From: Paenibacillus sp. 1001270B_150601_E10
GTDB taxonomy: Bacteria > Bacillota > Bacilli > Paenibacillales > Paenibacillaceae
DNA: 64,000 nt
Assembly: GCF_015558675.1 (NCBI RefSeq)
Contig: NZ_JADMOL010000008.1
Span: 1-64,000 of the forward strand
Direction: 5' to 3'
This document shows positions 53,061 to 62,394 of this stretch, piece after piece. Numbering within the stretch: the first letter of the stretch is position 1; each line of letters starts with the position of its first letter. A program made the position numbers and the translations under genes. Under the pieces are notes generated by a model. That model did no database searches and had not been told where the DNA came from. It was given only the letters and a program-made list of their open reading frames with translations.

Positions 53061-53276
53061 TTAGATAATAATAGGTTTGTAGCTCATTGCTTTATCAACT
53101 ATCTCTTCTGGGCTATATTCTATATCACTCCAAAATATTAAATCTGAGACATGTGGATCTGGTACATTTCTTTCAAGCAAATTGATCATCTCATCTATTT
53201 CATGCTCTGATCCTTCACAATTCATGATTTTTCTTACAAGAATAATCAATTCATCTCTACTTAATGGTTTATTCAT
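53061..53276 (-). CDS. Colicin/pyocin-type bacteriocin immunity protein, orphan
   Basis: A 71-residue protein with the four-helix immunity pattern of the E-group colicins and S-type pyocins: LSRDELIILVRKIMNCEGSE, IDEMINLLERNVPDPHVSDL then IFWSDIEYSPEEIVDKA. The SDLI-aromatic-aromatic and S-P-x-x-I-V motifs correspond to the nuclease-binding region. Immunity proteins of this type bind DNase or RNase domains of bacteriocins. No nuclease bacteriocin lies in the window. AGAGGT precedes the ATG. Confidence 0.8.
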   Translation of the reverse strand: MNKPLSRDELIILVRKIMNCEGSEHEIDEMINLLERNVPDPHVSDLIFWSDIEYSPEEIVDKAMSYKPIII

Positions 53277-53464
53277 TTTATACCTCTCAAATGTATAGTT
53301 CTTTTTTATGTATTAGTCACTTATTTGTTAGTTTTCACAGAAGTTACGTATAACGTTCTTGTATCTACAAACCCGAGTGGTTAAAAGAGTGATAGGATAT
53401 CCATGTCTTCATCGAATACCAATTACATCTATGTTGGACGAATATGAATTTGTCTCTTCCATCA

Positions 53465-54047
53465 TTATAATTTTAATACATTGTTACTTCGATAATCGAT
53501 GCCCAAATCTTCAAGCAACTCATTTAGACCTGTCCATAAATTTTCACAAAGCCTATACAGTTCTTCATTATCAGATAGCTCTCCGTTTATAACTTTTTTG
53601 CCCATCGTTTCGTAGGGTTCCCAGACCATGAATTCTTCTACTACTTTTTTAATAGCTTCATCAGATACTGAGAGTGCCATTTCTTTTCCCTGATCAAATA
53701 TATGATGTGGATCAAACAAGGAAGTAATGTGTAGGATACTCCCCACTTTAATGGCCCAAGAATCATCAACCAAGCTTGCTTTCTTAAGCCATTCTGATTT
53801 CTGCATAGTAGAAATTTCTAATTTAAAGGGGTGATAAATCAGTTCAGAACTAGGAACACTCACACCATCCTTACTTATGACATGAAATTCTATATTCTGA
53901 ATAAGGACCTTCCTTTTCCTGGGCTATAGAACCATAAATACCGATTGCCTCGATATTATCACGATATTTGTTTAACAGCATTTTTACTATTCTATCAATG
54001 AAATCTAGTTTTTCTGTTCGGCTTGTTGAAGCTGGATAAGGTAACAT
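53465..54047 (-). pseudogene. ANT(4')/kanamycin nucleotidyltransferase-like gene, frameshifted at its catalytic motif
   Basis: From ATG 54047 (after GGAGGG) the first frame gives TEKLDFIDRIVKMLLNKYRD then IEAIGIYGSIAQEKEGPYS, the G-S motif and the residues before the metal-binding acid pair, then reads SEYRISCHK and a stop. Deleting one A near 53894-53897 gives PYSDIEFHVISKDGVSVP and the remaining 130 codons to 53465 (DSWAIKVGSILHITSLF, GELSDNEELYRLCENLWTGL). The order matches ANT(4')-type aminoglycoside nucleotidyltransferases, but at a distance. As read it is not functional. Confidence 0.78.
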
Positions 54048-54130
54048 GCAGGCCCTCCTATAAGAGATTGATTTCTACGAATTCTATAGCGTTGCTTTAA
54101 TGTAACTTCCCGTTATAAATCTATGATGTC

Positions 54131-55381
54131 TTAACTTTTGGATGTAGCAAAAATTGGACTGATTTTATCCATTGCTACTCCTTGCTTTTTAAATTTAAAA
54201 ATAAACAAGCCATTGACTAATAAAACCAATGATCCAAATGCCAATGCTGCCATAGAGTTCCATTCAGAAATCAAACCAGATAGTATAGTCGCTATCATTG
54301 CTGCAATTCCACCAAAAACGTATATGGAACTTCGAACCCTGGCGATCAAATAGTCTGGAGTAATCCCCTGTTGAACAGTTATCTGAACAACAAATGCCAT
54401 AGAAAGTGCCCCATCAAAGATTATCATTCCGAAACACATGGTGATAAATGAATTTGATATCAACAATAAAATACCAAATGAAGATATAATCATTAAAGTA
54501 CTTAGAAAGTATAACCAATTTGCATTTTTAAATTTGTTCATTATAAGTACGCCAACGACATTACCTATACCAGCACAAGATAATAGTATTCCAATATACT
54601 CTTCTGAAAAATGGAGTGTATATTTAGAATGAATGATAACACTAAGCACAATAAAACTGGTTGAAAATCCGAGAACCAAAGCTGAAATCGTCGATACAAT
54701 TTGAGCTCCATTAGCATAGAGGTACTTTACACCTTCTTGGGAATCCCGAATGAAACTCTTCAGTTTCTGTTTTCCCTTCATGTGCTTATCATCCGTTTCC
54801 TTACGTACATTGTGGTATTTTATAAGTGAAATAAACAACATTGAAACAAGTAATAAACTACCACAAATAGTTAAGGTGATGTTCGGGCCATATTTCGCAA
54901 GTATAATTCCACCTAAGGCTGGACCAATTAAGGTTACAATCGCATCAGCGGCTTCTAATAAATTATTTGCACTTAATAAACGTTGCCTCCCAACAATTTT
55001 AGGTACCATAGCTGAAAGGGCAATATTTAACATCAATTCCACTAAACCCATGAAAAATAATATTGGCCCAATAACAAAAAGGCTCGTTATGTCGATTGTT
55101 ATTAAATATGCCAATAGAAACAATAATATAGCATATATTAAATTACAGATCGAAGAAATTAAAACAAGGTTCTTTTTCTCAATCCAAGTACCTATTGGAA
55201 TAGAAAAAAACACGGAACTAATTCTCTGAAATAAAAGCACTAATGAAGTCATTAATGGTGATCCAGACAGACCCAATATGATAATAGGTATGATTAGTTC
55301 GCGAAAACGTTCACTTAGGATTTTAGATATATTATGAAACCATAACTTCCCAAAATCAGCATTAATCATTAAATTATTCAC
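54131..55381 (-). CDS. MFS transporter (macrolide-efflux/enterobactin-exporter-like)
   Basis: A 416-residue protein with 10-12 membrane helices. RISSVFFSIPIGTWIEKKNL is the loop 2-3 motif A-like region and LEAADAIVTLIGPALGGIIL matches the MFS_3/Mef-type pattern. It starts at GTG 55381 behind AGAGGTG. The codon use is noticeably A+T-rich compared with other transporters in the window. Together with the resistance-gene remnant upstream on the same strand it suggests a small transferred resistance segment. Substrate unknown. Confidence 0.88.
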   Translation of the reverse strand: MNNLMINADFGKLWFHNISKILSERFRELIIPIIILGLSGSPLMTSLVLLFQRISSVFFSIPIGTWIEKKNLVLISSICNLIYAILLFLLAYLITIDITSLFVIGPILFFMGLVELMLNIALSAMVPKIVGRQRLLSANNLLEAADAIVTLIGPALGGIILAKYGPNITLTICGSLLLVSMLFISLIKYHNVRKETDDKHMKGKQKLKSFIRDSQEGVKYLYANGAQIVSTISALVLGFSTSFIVLSVIIHSKYTLHFSEEYIGILLSCAGIGNVVGVLIMNKFKNANWLYFLSTLMIISSFGILLLISNSFITMCFGMIIFDGALSMAFVVQITVQQGITPDYLIARVRSSIYVFGGIAAMIATILSGLISEWNSMAALAFGSLVLLVNGLFIFKFKKQGVAMDKISPIFATSKS

Positions 55382-55931
55382 TTTTGAACACCTCTTAAAA
55401 TTGATTTACCACTCTCCTCTTATTTAAAATCTGATTAATCAATCTACTAGACTCATAGTATATCCTCCTTGCAAAACTTCATAGATATATTAGTACATAG
55501 AATATTCCTTAGAAACGATAATCCTATAAATTTGGAGTTGTATTTTGCTCTCTTATACAAAAAAAAAGCCATTGTGAACATAAGTTAAGCACTTCTCTTG
55601 CACTAAACTGCCCCGTTAATGAAACAAAAGAGCTCCCTAATTGACAGATGGATCTTCAATTAAATACCCTATAGTGAAGATGAAACCTTTACATTCTGTT
55701 CAAGTATTCAAGTAATTCATCAATGTTATTCTCTTTTGCATTTTTTGATAAACGTTGTTAAAAAGGTTAAATGCAACCTCAATATTTTCTCGAAGCCAAC
55801 TGGATGAATTTTTTGGTCCTAAATACCATAAACCATTAAGCGAAAAATAGATTTCCAAGCTGTCTTTATACTAGTAATATTGAATCTTCAATTGAAAGGG
55901 GAAATCTAGATGTTAACTCAACTATCACCCT
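55382..55931. other. AT-rich stretch with a gene remnant
   Basis: About 550 bases with no complete gene. It contains the MFS ribosome binding site near 55390, a small coding remnant at 55689-55870, and an A9 run near 55558. I see no terminator or regulatory site of high quality. Confidence 0.4.
55689..55870 (-). pseudogene. C-terminal remnant of an unknown protein
   Basis: On the minus strand LEIYFSLNGLWYLGPKNSSS then WLRENIEVAFNLFNNVYQ is open, and after the A6 run at 55741-55746 (seven expected) it continues as NAKENNIDELLEYLNRM and stops. The helical pattern resembles the end of nucleotidyltransferase-associated proteins. No upstream part is left. I cannot name the family. Confidence 0.45.
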
Positions 55932-56438
55932 TTACTCAAGCCCGTCAATAAGTTCCTTGATTTGTTTAATATGCCGTTGTTCATGTAAGTATAGGGATTT
56001 AATCCAATCAATCAACAACATTTCTTTAAAGACTGGATGCAAATAATGTCTTCTACTCAGCACCGAAGGGTCTTCTACTGTATTTAAAAGCTCATGTAAT
56101 TTCTGTCTTGAATCGTTTAGTTTTTCAAGGATTACTTGATATTCTAATAATTCATTCGTTGGTTTAGCAATTTCAGGTGCCTCTAGCTTATTGTTTCTAT
56201 CAAGCAGAAATTCTACTGGCTTATTTTCTAGAAAGGAATCTTCTTTGCTCTTTAATCCCTTCCTTATTGCTATAATATATAACTCTTCTGTTTTAATGAG
56301 GTGCTGACAAACTTGACTAATACTCCAACTTTCAAAGTCTTTCTGTTTGTTTAATTGGTCTTCTTTCACCCCATCAAGAATACTGAGTAATTCGACTCTG
56401 GTTTCTGCTAATTTTTGATTGATTTCTTGAAGCTCCAT
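55932..56438 (-). CDS. DinB family protein
   Basis: A 168-residue four-helix protein: LAETRVELLSILDGVKEDQL, ESWSISQVCQHLIKTEELYI, FKEMLLIDWIKSLYLHEQRH and IKQIKELI. The His of CQHL and the two His of LYLHEQRHIKQI are in the right places for the DinB metal triad. The subtype is DinB_2-like. GGGGGAT precedes the ATG 56438. It is separate in sequence from the DinB protein at 35364. Confidence 0.88.
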   Translation of the reverse strand: MELQEINQKLAETRVELLSILDGVKEDQLNKQKDFESWSISQVCQHLIKTEELYIIAIRKGLKSKEDSFLENKPVEFLLDRNNKLEAPEIAKPTNELLEYQVILEKLNDSRQKLHELLNTVEDPSVLSRRHYLHPVFKEMLLIDWIKSLYLHEQRHIKQIKELIDGLE

Positions 56439-56615
56439 TGAAAAATCCCCCAATCTATAATTTTTTTCGAAAGTTTTCTATTGCGTCTTACCTGCAAACT
56501 TCGCAAACTTCTCAAATAAGGATGTATTCATGAACTTCGCATATTCAACAATATATTATGAATTATCGAATTCAAATAGTCCTTACTTCGTTTATAATCA
56601 ATTATTACTTGCTCC

Positions 56616-57347
56616 CTACTCCAAATCCTTTTCATCCAATATCCTCACCATTTGAAGAGAAATATCTGAAAAAGATGTAGAACTGCCGTTCACTGAATAC
56701 TCGGGAAAGATCCATTCTCCATTTTCATTTAAGGGCGTCCAGCCGTAAGCAATTGGTGAAGGCCCCATGATGCTAGAGAACAATGAAAAAGCTTTTTGTC
56801 GTGGGACCAGATTGTTTTCATTCTCCAAAATGTGGACCCATTGCTGTGGCAAAGGTTCAGCACCATAGCTGTGTTCACGCAAATCAACCTTCCACTCGAG
56901 CTGAATCCTTGGCTGATACATACTCCCTTCGTCACCTTCTGAATAGTAACGCTCACGCTGCAGATAATACCGGATCTCACTCATTCTATCCTTAGGATTT
57001 AGATTCCATATCATCATGTAGGAAGAGGGATCTGTCTCACGCAGTTTCCAAACGAGCGGCTCCCCTTTTGTATCGAGATACTGAATGCTCCATCTCAGCT
57101 GCTTCCATTCCCACATGCTGTATCCATAATCTCCTCCTTTGCTTACAAATGGAACATAGACATGCTTCGGATCCACCTGTTTGATGTCGAGCAGTTCACG
57201 AACCTCATAAGAATGAAGTTCTTGAAGAATAGCATCAGTCTTAGGGAATGGTTTAGGATTGTTGGCAAGCATCCAATAATAAGAAGCAGCAAGTATCGCG
57301 AGCACGATGATGATTGATGCCACAATAATCTTCTTTTTCCTCATCAT
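56616..57347 (-). CDS. Hypothetical membrane-anchored protein
   Basis: A 243-residue protein with an N-terminal membrane segment (IIVASIIIVLAILAASYYWM) and a Trp- and Tyr-rich extracytoplasmic domain (YSMWEWKQLRWSIQYLDTKG, SSYMMIWNLNPKDRMS). Its ATG overlaps the TGA of the preceding gene (ATGA), so the two are coupled. I do not recognise its family. Confidence 0.65.
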   Translation of the reverse strand: MMRKKKIIVASIIIVLAILAASYYWMLANNPKPFPKTDAILQELHSYEVRELLDIKQVDPKHVYVPFVSKGGDYGYSMWEWKQLRWSIQYLDTKGEPLVWKLRETDPSSYMMIWNLNPKDRMSEIRYYLQRERYYSEGDEGSMYQPRIQLEWKVDLREHSYGAEPLPQQWVHILENENNLVPRQKAFSLFSSIMGPSPIAYGWTPLNENGEWIFPEYSVNGSSTSFSDISLQMVRILDEKDLE

Positions 57348-58060
57348 GAAACATCCCCTATCTTCATTAGCTCCTTTTCGGAGCGGTAGTAGTACTGGTT
57401 ATCCACCGTTGAGATCAGCAGCCCTTTTCCATCCTTCTCAATATAGACTACAGCTTGCAGCCCGCTTCCCCAACGAGAATGTACGGAAGTAAGCTCATAA
57501 GGAAATTGCTCCGTTTTATATTGAGGGCTGCTTTCGAGCACTGAACGATTATACCAATCCACCACCGTCTTATCCGCTGAATGAAGCTGTCCCACCATTT
57601 TCTGAAGATAATCATTATCCAACACTGCCTTAGGAGCAGAAGGATGCAGGGAAACAAGAACGACATGATCTAGATCTGCTAGAAACGTCTCTGGCTTGTC
57701 GACTGGATAAATCAAACTATGTATGCCAGCGGAAACAAGCGTCAAAAAGAGAAAAACATAATTACACCAAAATCCAACCCATGCAAATGGTCGATACTTC
57801 TCCCATGCATGCTTTTGTGTGGACATGGCAATCAGCCATACACCGAGCGGCAGGATAGCTATTTTTACAGACACTCCAAATAATTGAGTTTTCCATGAAA
57901 AAGAAAAGATTCCTATAATAACGACAATCGCAATCTTCCACCAAGCGGGCTTTTCCTTTTGTTTGCGATATTGCATCATGCCCAGAAAAATGATGATTGC
58001 CCAACTAATCAGTGTAAAAAACCAGCTCACGATATTAATAGAAGAAAGAGAAGAAGTCAC
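57344..58060 (-). CDS. Hypothetical multi-spanning membrane protein
   Basis: A 238-residue protein with four hydrophobic helices in the first 115 residues (VSWFFTLISWAIIIFLGMMQ, IAIVVIIGIFSFSW, IAILPLGVWLIAM, FLFLTLVSAGIHSLIY) and an extracytoplasmic domain with YELTSVHSRWGSGLQAVVYI. It starts at GTG 58060 after AAGGAGG. Together with 56616 it makes a two-gene membrane unit of unknown role. Confidence 0.65.
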   Translation of the reverse strand: MTSSLSSINIVSWFFTLISWAIIIFLGMMQYRKQKEKPAWWKIAIVVIIGIFSFSWKTQLFGVSVKIAILPLGVWLIAMSTQKHAWEKYRPFAWVGFWCNYVFLFLTLVSAGIHSLIYPVDKPETFLADLDHVVLVSLHPSAPKAVLDNDYLQKMVGQLHSADKTVVDWYNRSVLESSPQYKTEQFPYELTSVHSRWGSGLQAVVYIEKDGKGLLISTVDNQYYYRSEKELMKIGDVS

Positions 58061-58383
58061 CGTTCTGAATCCTCCTTTGAAGACAGTATAGTATCAGTAT
58101 TTTTATTAGCACAGGCAAAGAAAAAATTGAACTTATCTTGTTATTTCAATCATGCCAATTCTATCAATTTCTTTCAAACGATTGAGATTTTTTATAATCA
58201 TGATAACATAAGAAGTATCCTTATATTTGGAATTAATACTTAAATTTTCAAATATTACTTCATAGCCAAGAAAAAGCAGCTCCTAAACATTTAATACGAT
58301 GACAACTCTTCTATATATGATATAAAACCATAAAGGACCAACCTCAAAGTGTTGGTCCTTTCCTCTATTTCCTCTACTATTAC
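58061..58383. other. AT-rich intergenic stretch
   Basis: About 320 bases. It contains the ribosome binding site of the membrane gene at the left and a terminator for the TolB-like gene at the right (58332-58361). No gene is seen. Confidence 0.5.
58332..58361 (-). terminator. Terminator after the TolB-like gene
   Basis: AAAGGACCAAC pairs perfectly with GTTGGTCCTTT around an eight-base loop, 22 bases past the stop codon of the minus-strand gene. It is T-poor after the stem on the minus strand apart from the stem end itself. Confidence 0.75.
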
Positions 58384-59238
58384 TTACTCTGTTCCTTGTT
58401 CTACCGTATAATGAACATATGCAACAGACTTGCTGTCAGGAGACCAGGAATTCACGTTAATCGTTCCTTGACCGCCAAACAAACGCACTAGAGTTCGACT
58501 TTCTCCCCCGTTACTAGGGATCATTCTCAGCTCAACGTCTTTGTTCGCCGGATGATCAGCAGGTGCCACATCCTTGGTGAGATAGCTTAGGTACACGACA
58601 TGCTTCCCGTTCGGAGAGACATGAGGGAACCAGTTGTTGGTATCGTCGAACGTCATCTGCATTTGCTCACTGCCGTCCGTTTTCATTTTCCACACCTGCA
58701 TGCGCCCAGTACGAGCAGAATTGAACCATATGTGCGCTCCATCAGGTGAATACTCCGGACCATCGTCCAGCCCCGGAATATTTGTTAGCTGCAGTTCTTC
58801 CCCACCTTTTACTGATATCGTGTAAATATCATACTGTCCATTGCGCTCTGCACAATAGGCTAATCGTTCTCCGTCAGGCGACCAGCCGTGCAAATAGCTC
58901 GGACCAAGCGAAGTGACCAACTTCGGCTTCCCCCCTGCAAGAGGAAGTGTGTATATGCGTGATTGACCATCTTCAACAGCGTGGTGACTAATCGCAATAT
59001 GCTTCTGATCAGGCGACAGCACATGATCATTGTTGCACTGATTGGCAAATCCGGTGTGTATCAGTGTGCTCGTTCTAGTTGCAAGCTCAAAAGCATGCAG
59101 CCTACCATTGCTATTGTATATAAGATGCTTACCATCTCCTGTCCAATTTGGAGCTTCGATGATATAGTCGAAGTGATGAAGCGGTTCTCTTACGCCTGAA
59201 TCGATGTGCAAGACCTCCAACGTGCTGCTCACTCTCAT
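58384..59238 (-). CDS. TolB-like beta-propeller protein
   Basis: A 284-residue protein of WD40-like PD40 repeats with no signal peptide: [47 protein letters not shown] and [16 protein letters not shown] each hold the S-P-D-G repeat. Such cytosolic propellers resemble the N-terminal region of dipeptidyl peptidases or TolB without a partner. ATG 59238 is chosen because GAAGGAGAG lies before it. Its stop is followed by a terminator. Substrate or partner unknown. Confidence 0.82.
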   Translation of the reverse strand: MRVSSTLEVLHIDSGVREPLHHFDYIIEAPNWTGDGKHLIYNSNGRLHAFELATRTSTLIHTGFANQCNNDHVLSPDQKHIAISHHAVEDGQSRIYTLPLAGGKPKLVTSLGPSYLHGWSPDGERLAYCAERNGQYDIYTISVKGGEELQLTNIPGLDDGPEYSPDGAHIWFNSARTGRMQVWKMKTDGSEQMQMTFDDTNNWFPHVSPNGKHVVYLSYLTKDVAPADHPANKDVELRMIPSNGGESRTLVRLFGGQGTINVNSWSPDSKSVAYVHYTVEQGTE

Positions 59239-59278
59239 CCTACTCTCTCCTTCTACTTTTCCTACAAACATTCTATAG

Positions 59279-60316
59279 CTAGTTAAGACCAAACTCCAGA
59301 TCTTGATACACATACGGATCCTTTTTAGGCTCAATCTTCTTTAATCGATCGATCTTGAGCTCCATAACCTCGTTCTCACCGAACTTGCCCGGCTGTAGAA
59401 TGCCTGATACGTTCACCCATTCATCCTTCTTCAACGGATGGCTTGGATCCATAACGGCAAGCACCCCATACGGTGTGGAATCTGCCGCACAGCATTGAAT
59501 GGCAAAGCGTGTAACGGCAAGCTGCCCCTGTTTCATTCCTTCTATATAATGAACAAAGCCTTCGATGGTCACTCTTTTTCCATAGAACTGCTCTCGGTAT
59601 AGATCCAGTGTCATAATGGTCTCAATAAAGTGCTTGTCTGTAATATGAATCTCACCTTCCTTAATCAGCTTAGCAGCATATCTAGCATAGGGTTCAGTAA
59701 ATGCATCCGATGGAAACATCACATTGCTAGATTCAAAAGAAGGATTGGAGGCAGAGGATTCATCAGGCGCAGACTCCTCAACTGGCATCTCTACTCTTAC
59801 AAAATCATCTTGATTATCCTCCCTATCTACTTCAACGATAGGAATGTCCGTACTTTTAATAGACGCTTCATTCCTTGGCGGTATCGTATTGTCCTTATAC
59901 CTTTCCGTAAATACCGTAGAGGGGGTGAAGTCAACTCCCTTGAGCGATGCTGCCTGACTGCCAAGTGCAGTAGGCGGCCAGATCCAAGACATAATAAAGG
60001 GAAGCAAAAGGACAACAAGGCCGCACGTCTGATTGAGGTGCCAGAGGGACGGCGATTCTTCATGATCATGTACACAGGAGCAACTGCAGCCCTGCTCAGT
60101 GTGGACGTGTTTTTTACTCACGAGTGCTTGGATTAGAAGCAAACCACCTATGAAATAGCAGCCAACCGCGGCGAGCTTCACCATCCATTCGATCCGACGA
60201 GATATATATAGCGTCAAGGCGTCTTCCTTATGAAGCCAAAAGATAAATATGCCCCAAGCAATCAACAGCAAGCCAGGTATATAATCAAGGATGCGTTCTC
60301 CACATCGTTTGAGCAT
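59279..60316 (-). CDS. TIGR03943-family membrane protein (YcgQ-like)
   Basis: A 345-residue protein with membrane helices near the N terminus ([18 protein letters not shown] and [20 protein letters not shown]), a cytosolic or exposed metal-ligand-rich loop ([18 protein letters not shown]), and a C-terminal domain with [20 protein letters not shown] and [18 protein letters not shown]. This matches the TIGR03943/YcgQ family, which pairs with the YcgR-type permease. It follows the permease gene by 27 bases in the same operon, and a Zur-like operator lies ahead of that operon. AAGGAGG precedes the ATG. Confidence 0.88.
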   Translation of the reverse strand: MLKRCGERILDYIPGLLLIAWGIFIFWLHKEDALTLYISRRIEWMVKLAAVGCYFIGGLLLIQALVSKKHVHTEQGCSCSCVHDHEESPSLWHLNQTCGLVVLLLPFIMSWIWPPTALGSQAASLKGVDFTPSTVFTERYKDNTIPPRNEASIKSTDIPIVEVDREDNQDDFVRVEMPVEESAPDESSASNPSFESSNVMFPSDAFTEPYARYAAKLIKEGEIHITDKHFIETIMTLDLYREQFYGKRVTIEGFVHYIEGMKQGQLAVTRFAIQCCAADSTPYGVLAVMDPSHPLKKDEWVNVSGILQPGKFGENEVMELKIDRLKKIEPKKDPYVYQDLEFGLN

Positions 60317-60343
60317 CGCATAACCTCCTTCAAACCATTTCTC

Positions 60344-61372
60344 TTAAGATAGCAGCGGCCATAGAATCGTAGCAGCAAGCGGAATAAGGATGCATAGCAG
60401 AATGGTCAGCAGCAGAATGAATCGCAGACGGAACATGGTCATCATCATGACCGTCATCTTCATATCAAGCATGGGACCGAAGACGAGAAAGCTTAGCAGA
60501 GCTTCCGGGCGAAACGTATTCGCAAACGATGACGCAACAAAGGCATCCGATGTCGAGCAAAGCGACAGTACATAGGCTAGTCCAATAAAAATCGCATGAT
60601 CAGCCCATGGATGAAGACTGATCCAATGCAGCAGCCACTCTCGTGCCTCAGATACTTGAAACAGTGCCGTAATAAACGCTCCAAAGACAAGAAAAAACGA
60701 CGTCTCCCTGAACTCCAGCCCCATATGATGCAGTGCGTGGGACAATCGTACACGCAGAGGCTCCTTGTTCACTTTGGCATGATCTGCATGCTGTCCTAGC
60801 TGGCTGACAGAAGTCTCTCCTTCCGCTCTTCTCTTTGGACTCATTAGAGCAATCAGCATCCCAACCGTAAGCACCACAACAAGTGCAACGACCATCCGTG
60901 CCAGGGGCATGTCAGGTTGTGATGGAAAGGCAATCATCGTAGATGAATATACAATAGGATTCAGCACCGGAGCGGCCAGCATAAAAGTTATCGCTACGGG
61001 CACGGGCAGCCCCTTCTGTACTAACTTGCGGATGATCGGAATAATTCCACATTCACATATAGGAAGCACAATTCCTCCAAGAGAACCGAGAATGATTAAA
61101 GTGCCCAGCGAAAAATGATTCGTAAGACGTGCCAGCCATTCTGGAGATACCCAGATATGTATGATCGAGGATAGAATGATGCCAAGCAGTAGAAATGGCA
61201 GAGCCTCCAGCAAAATACTGACAAACACCGTAGACAACGACTGCCACATCTCTCCGTTCAGTCCTTTAGACTGAATAAGGATCCACAACAGCAGTGAAAA
61301 AAGTAACATAACAGGCAGGACGAAGCTGATCACATTCGAGCTGCGCTTCTCTTCTCTGCGGAGTATTTCCAT
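60344..61372 (-). CDS. ArsP/DUF318-type permease (YcgR-like)
   Basis: A 342-residue permease with eight or more helices. The Cys-bearing motif IVLPICECGIIPIIRKLVQK and the second motif VLSLCSTSDAFVASSFANTF, with another Cys, are the marks of the DUF318/ArsP permease family, which includes proteins that move arsenic or other metal species. In Bacillus the relative YcgR pairs with YcgQ. GAGGTG precedes the ATG. A Zur-type palindrome lies 63 bases upstream, suggesting zinc-dependent repression. Confidence 0.9.
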   Translation of the reverse strand: MEILRREEKRSSNVISFVLPVMLLFSLLLWILIQSKGLNGEMWQSLSTVFVSILLEALPFLLLGIILSSIIHIWVSPEWLARLTNHFSLGTLIILGSLGGIVLPICECGIIPIIRKLVQKGLPVPVAITFMLAAPVLNPIVYSSTMIAFPSQPDMPLARMVVALVVVLTVGMLIALMSPKRRAEGETSVSQLGQHADHAKVNKEPLRVRLSHALHHMGLEFRETSFFLVFGAFITALFQVSEAREWLLHWISLHPWADHAIFIGLAYVLSLCSTSDAFVASSFANTFRPEALLSFLVFGPMLDMKMTVMMMTMFRLRFILLLTILLCILIPLAATILWPLLS

Positions 61373-61434
61373 GCAACCACCTCACTAACAGGTATATTCT
61401 ATGAAAAGGTTATGTACGATATCTACTTATTTAT

Positions 61435-61449
61435 TCGTAATATTTACGA
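61435..61449. promoter_or_regulatory. Predicted Zur operator
   Basis: TCGTAATATTTACGA is a perfect six-base inverted repeat (TCGTAA/TTACGA) with a three-base spacer. The Bacillus Zur box consensus core is TCGTAATNATTACGA, so 14 of the 15 positions agree. It lies 63 bases before the permease start on the minus strand and 160 bases from the divergent SDR gene. The flanking bases on the right (TTTG) are also A/T as expected. Confidence 0.65.
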
Positions 61450-61611
61450 TTTGTAGTATAACAACTCAGCATCGTACCGTCAACCTGTTCATATTCAGAC
61501 ATGCAATGCTTTAACAGACAATAAGACAGATATGAATCATAAAAATCCATTGGTTTCAGCTCGCCTCAAGGGGTAGACTATAACTACATTTCAATTGGCG
61601 TGGAGGTACAT

Positions 61612-62394
61612 ATGGATTTTAAAGATAAAGTAGCCGTCGTGACTGGCGGTGCGAATGGTATTGGACGCGCATTGGTTGAGGAATTTCTAAAGAGCGGAGC
61701 GCGGGTAGCTTCCATTGATCTGGATCGTGAGGCGGCCCAAGACCTCACTTCACGCTTTGACCGTAATCAGCTGTTCTTTATGGAAGGAGATGTTGCAATC
61801 GAATCCACCCTTCAACAATTCGCCCAAGCCATTCGTGTTCAATGGGGAAAAGTCGACTATCTCATAAATAACGCATGTATTTCTCGAGGGGGGATTATGA
61901 CTCCTTGCAGCTTCGATGATTTTAACACTGTATTGAGAATAGGCATAACAGCGCCTTACCTGCTGACAGTGCTGCTCCAGGACTCCTTTACGGATCAAGC
62001 ATCTATTGTAAATATTGCTTCTACAAGAGGAACGATGTCACAACCTAATACCGAGAGCTACAGCGCAGCCAAGGGCGGCTTGCTTGCACTTACTTATGCG
62101 CTTAGCATCAGCTTGGCAGGACGAGCCCGTGTAAATGCAATTAGCCCGGGATGGATCGACACAACGAACGATCCTGCCTCCTTCTCCTCAGCAGATCACC
62201 TGCAGCATCCGGTGAAGCGGGTCGGTCACCCATCGGATATTGTAAAGATGGTATTCTTCCTATGCAGTGAAGCAAGCAGCTTTATGACAGGAGAAAATAT
62301 AACGATCGATGGCGGAATGTCCAAGCAAATGATTTATCATGGCGAACATGGATGGACCTATCAGCCTCCTTCTGAAGGAACCGAGCCACGATGA
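61612..62394 (+). CDS. SDR-family oxidoreductase
   Basis: A 260-residue short-chain dehydrogenase. The cofactor loop is AVVTGGANGIGRALVEEFL, then IDLDREAAQDL, and the structural motif NNAG is NNAC (INNACISRGG). The catalytic set is SIVNIASTRGTM with Ser and ESYSAAKGG with Tyr and Lys, and SPGWIDTTN follows. ATG 61612 is preceded by GTGGAGGT. Its last four bases overlap the MFS start, so the two form an operon. Substrate unknown. Confidence 0.9.
   Translation: MDFKDKVAVVTGGANGIGRALVEEFLKSGARVASIDLDREAAQDLTSRFDRNQLFFMEGDVAIESTLQQFAQAIRVQWGKVDYLINNACISRGGIMTPCSFDDFNTVLRIGITAPYLLTVLLQDSFTDQASIVNIASTRGTMSQPNTESYSAAKGGLLALTYALSISLAGRARVNAISPGWIDTTNDPASFSSADHLQHPVKRVGHPSDIVKMVFFLCSEASSFMTGENITIDGGMSKQMIYHGEHGWTYQPPSEGTEPR

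Noticed and set aside
55550-55680. A stretch with CCCCGTTAATGAAAC that recalled insertion-sequence borders
   Set aside because: No transposase frame, no terminal inverted repeats and no second copy in the window.
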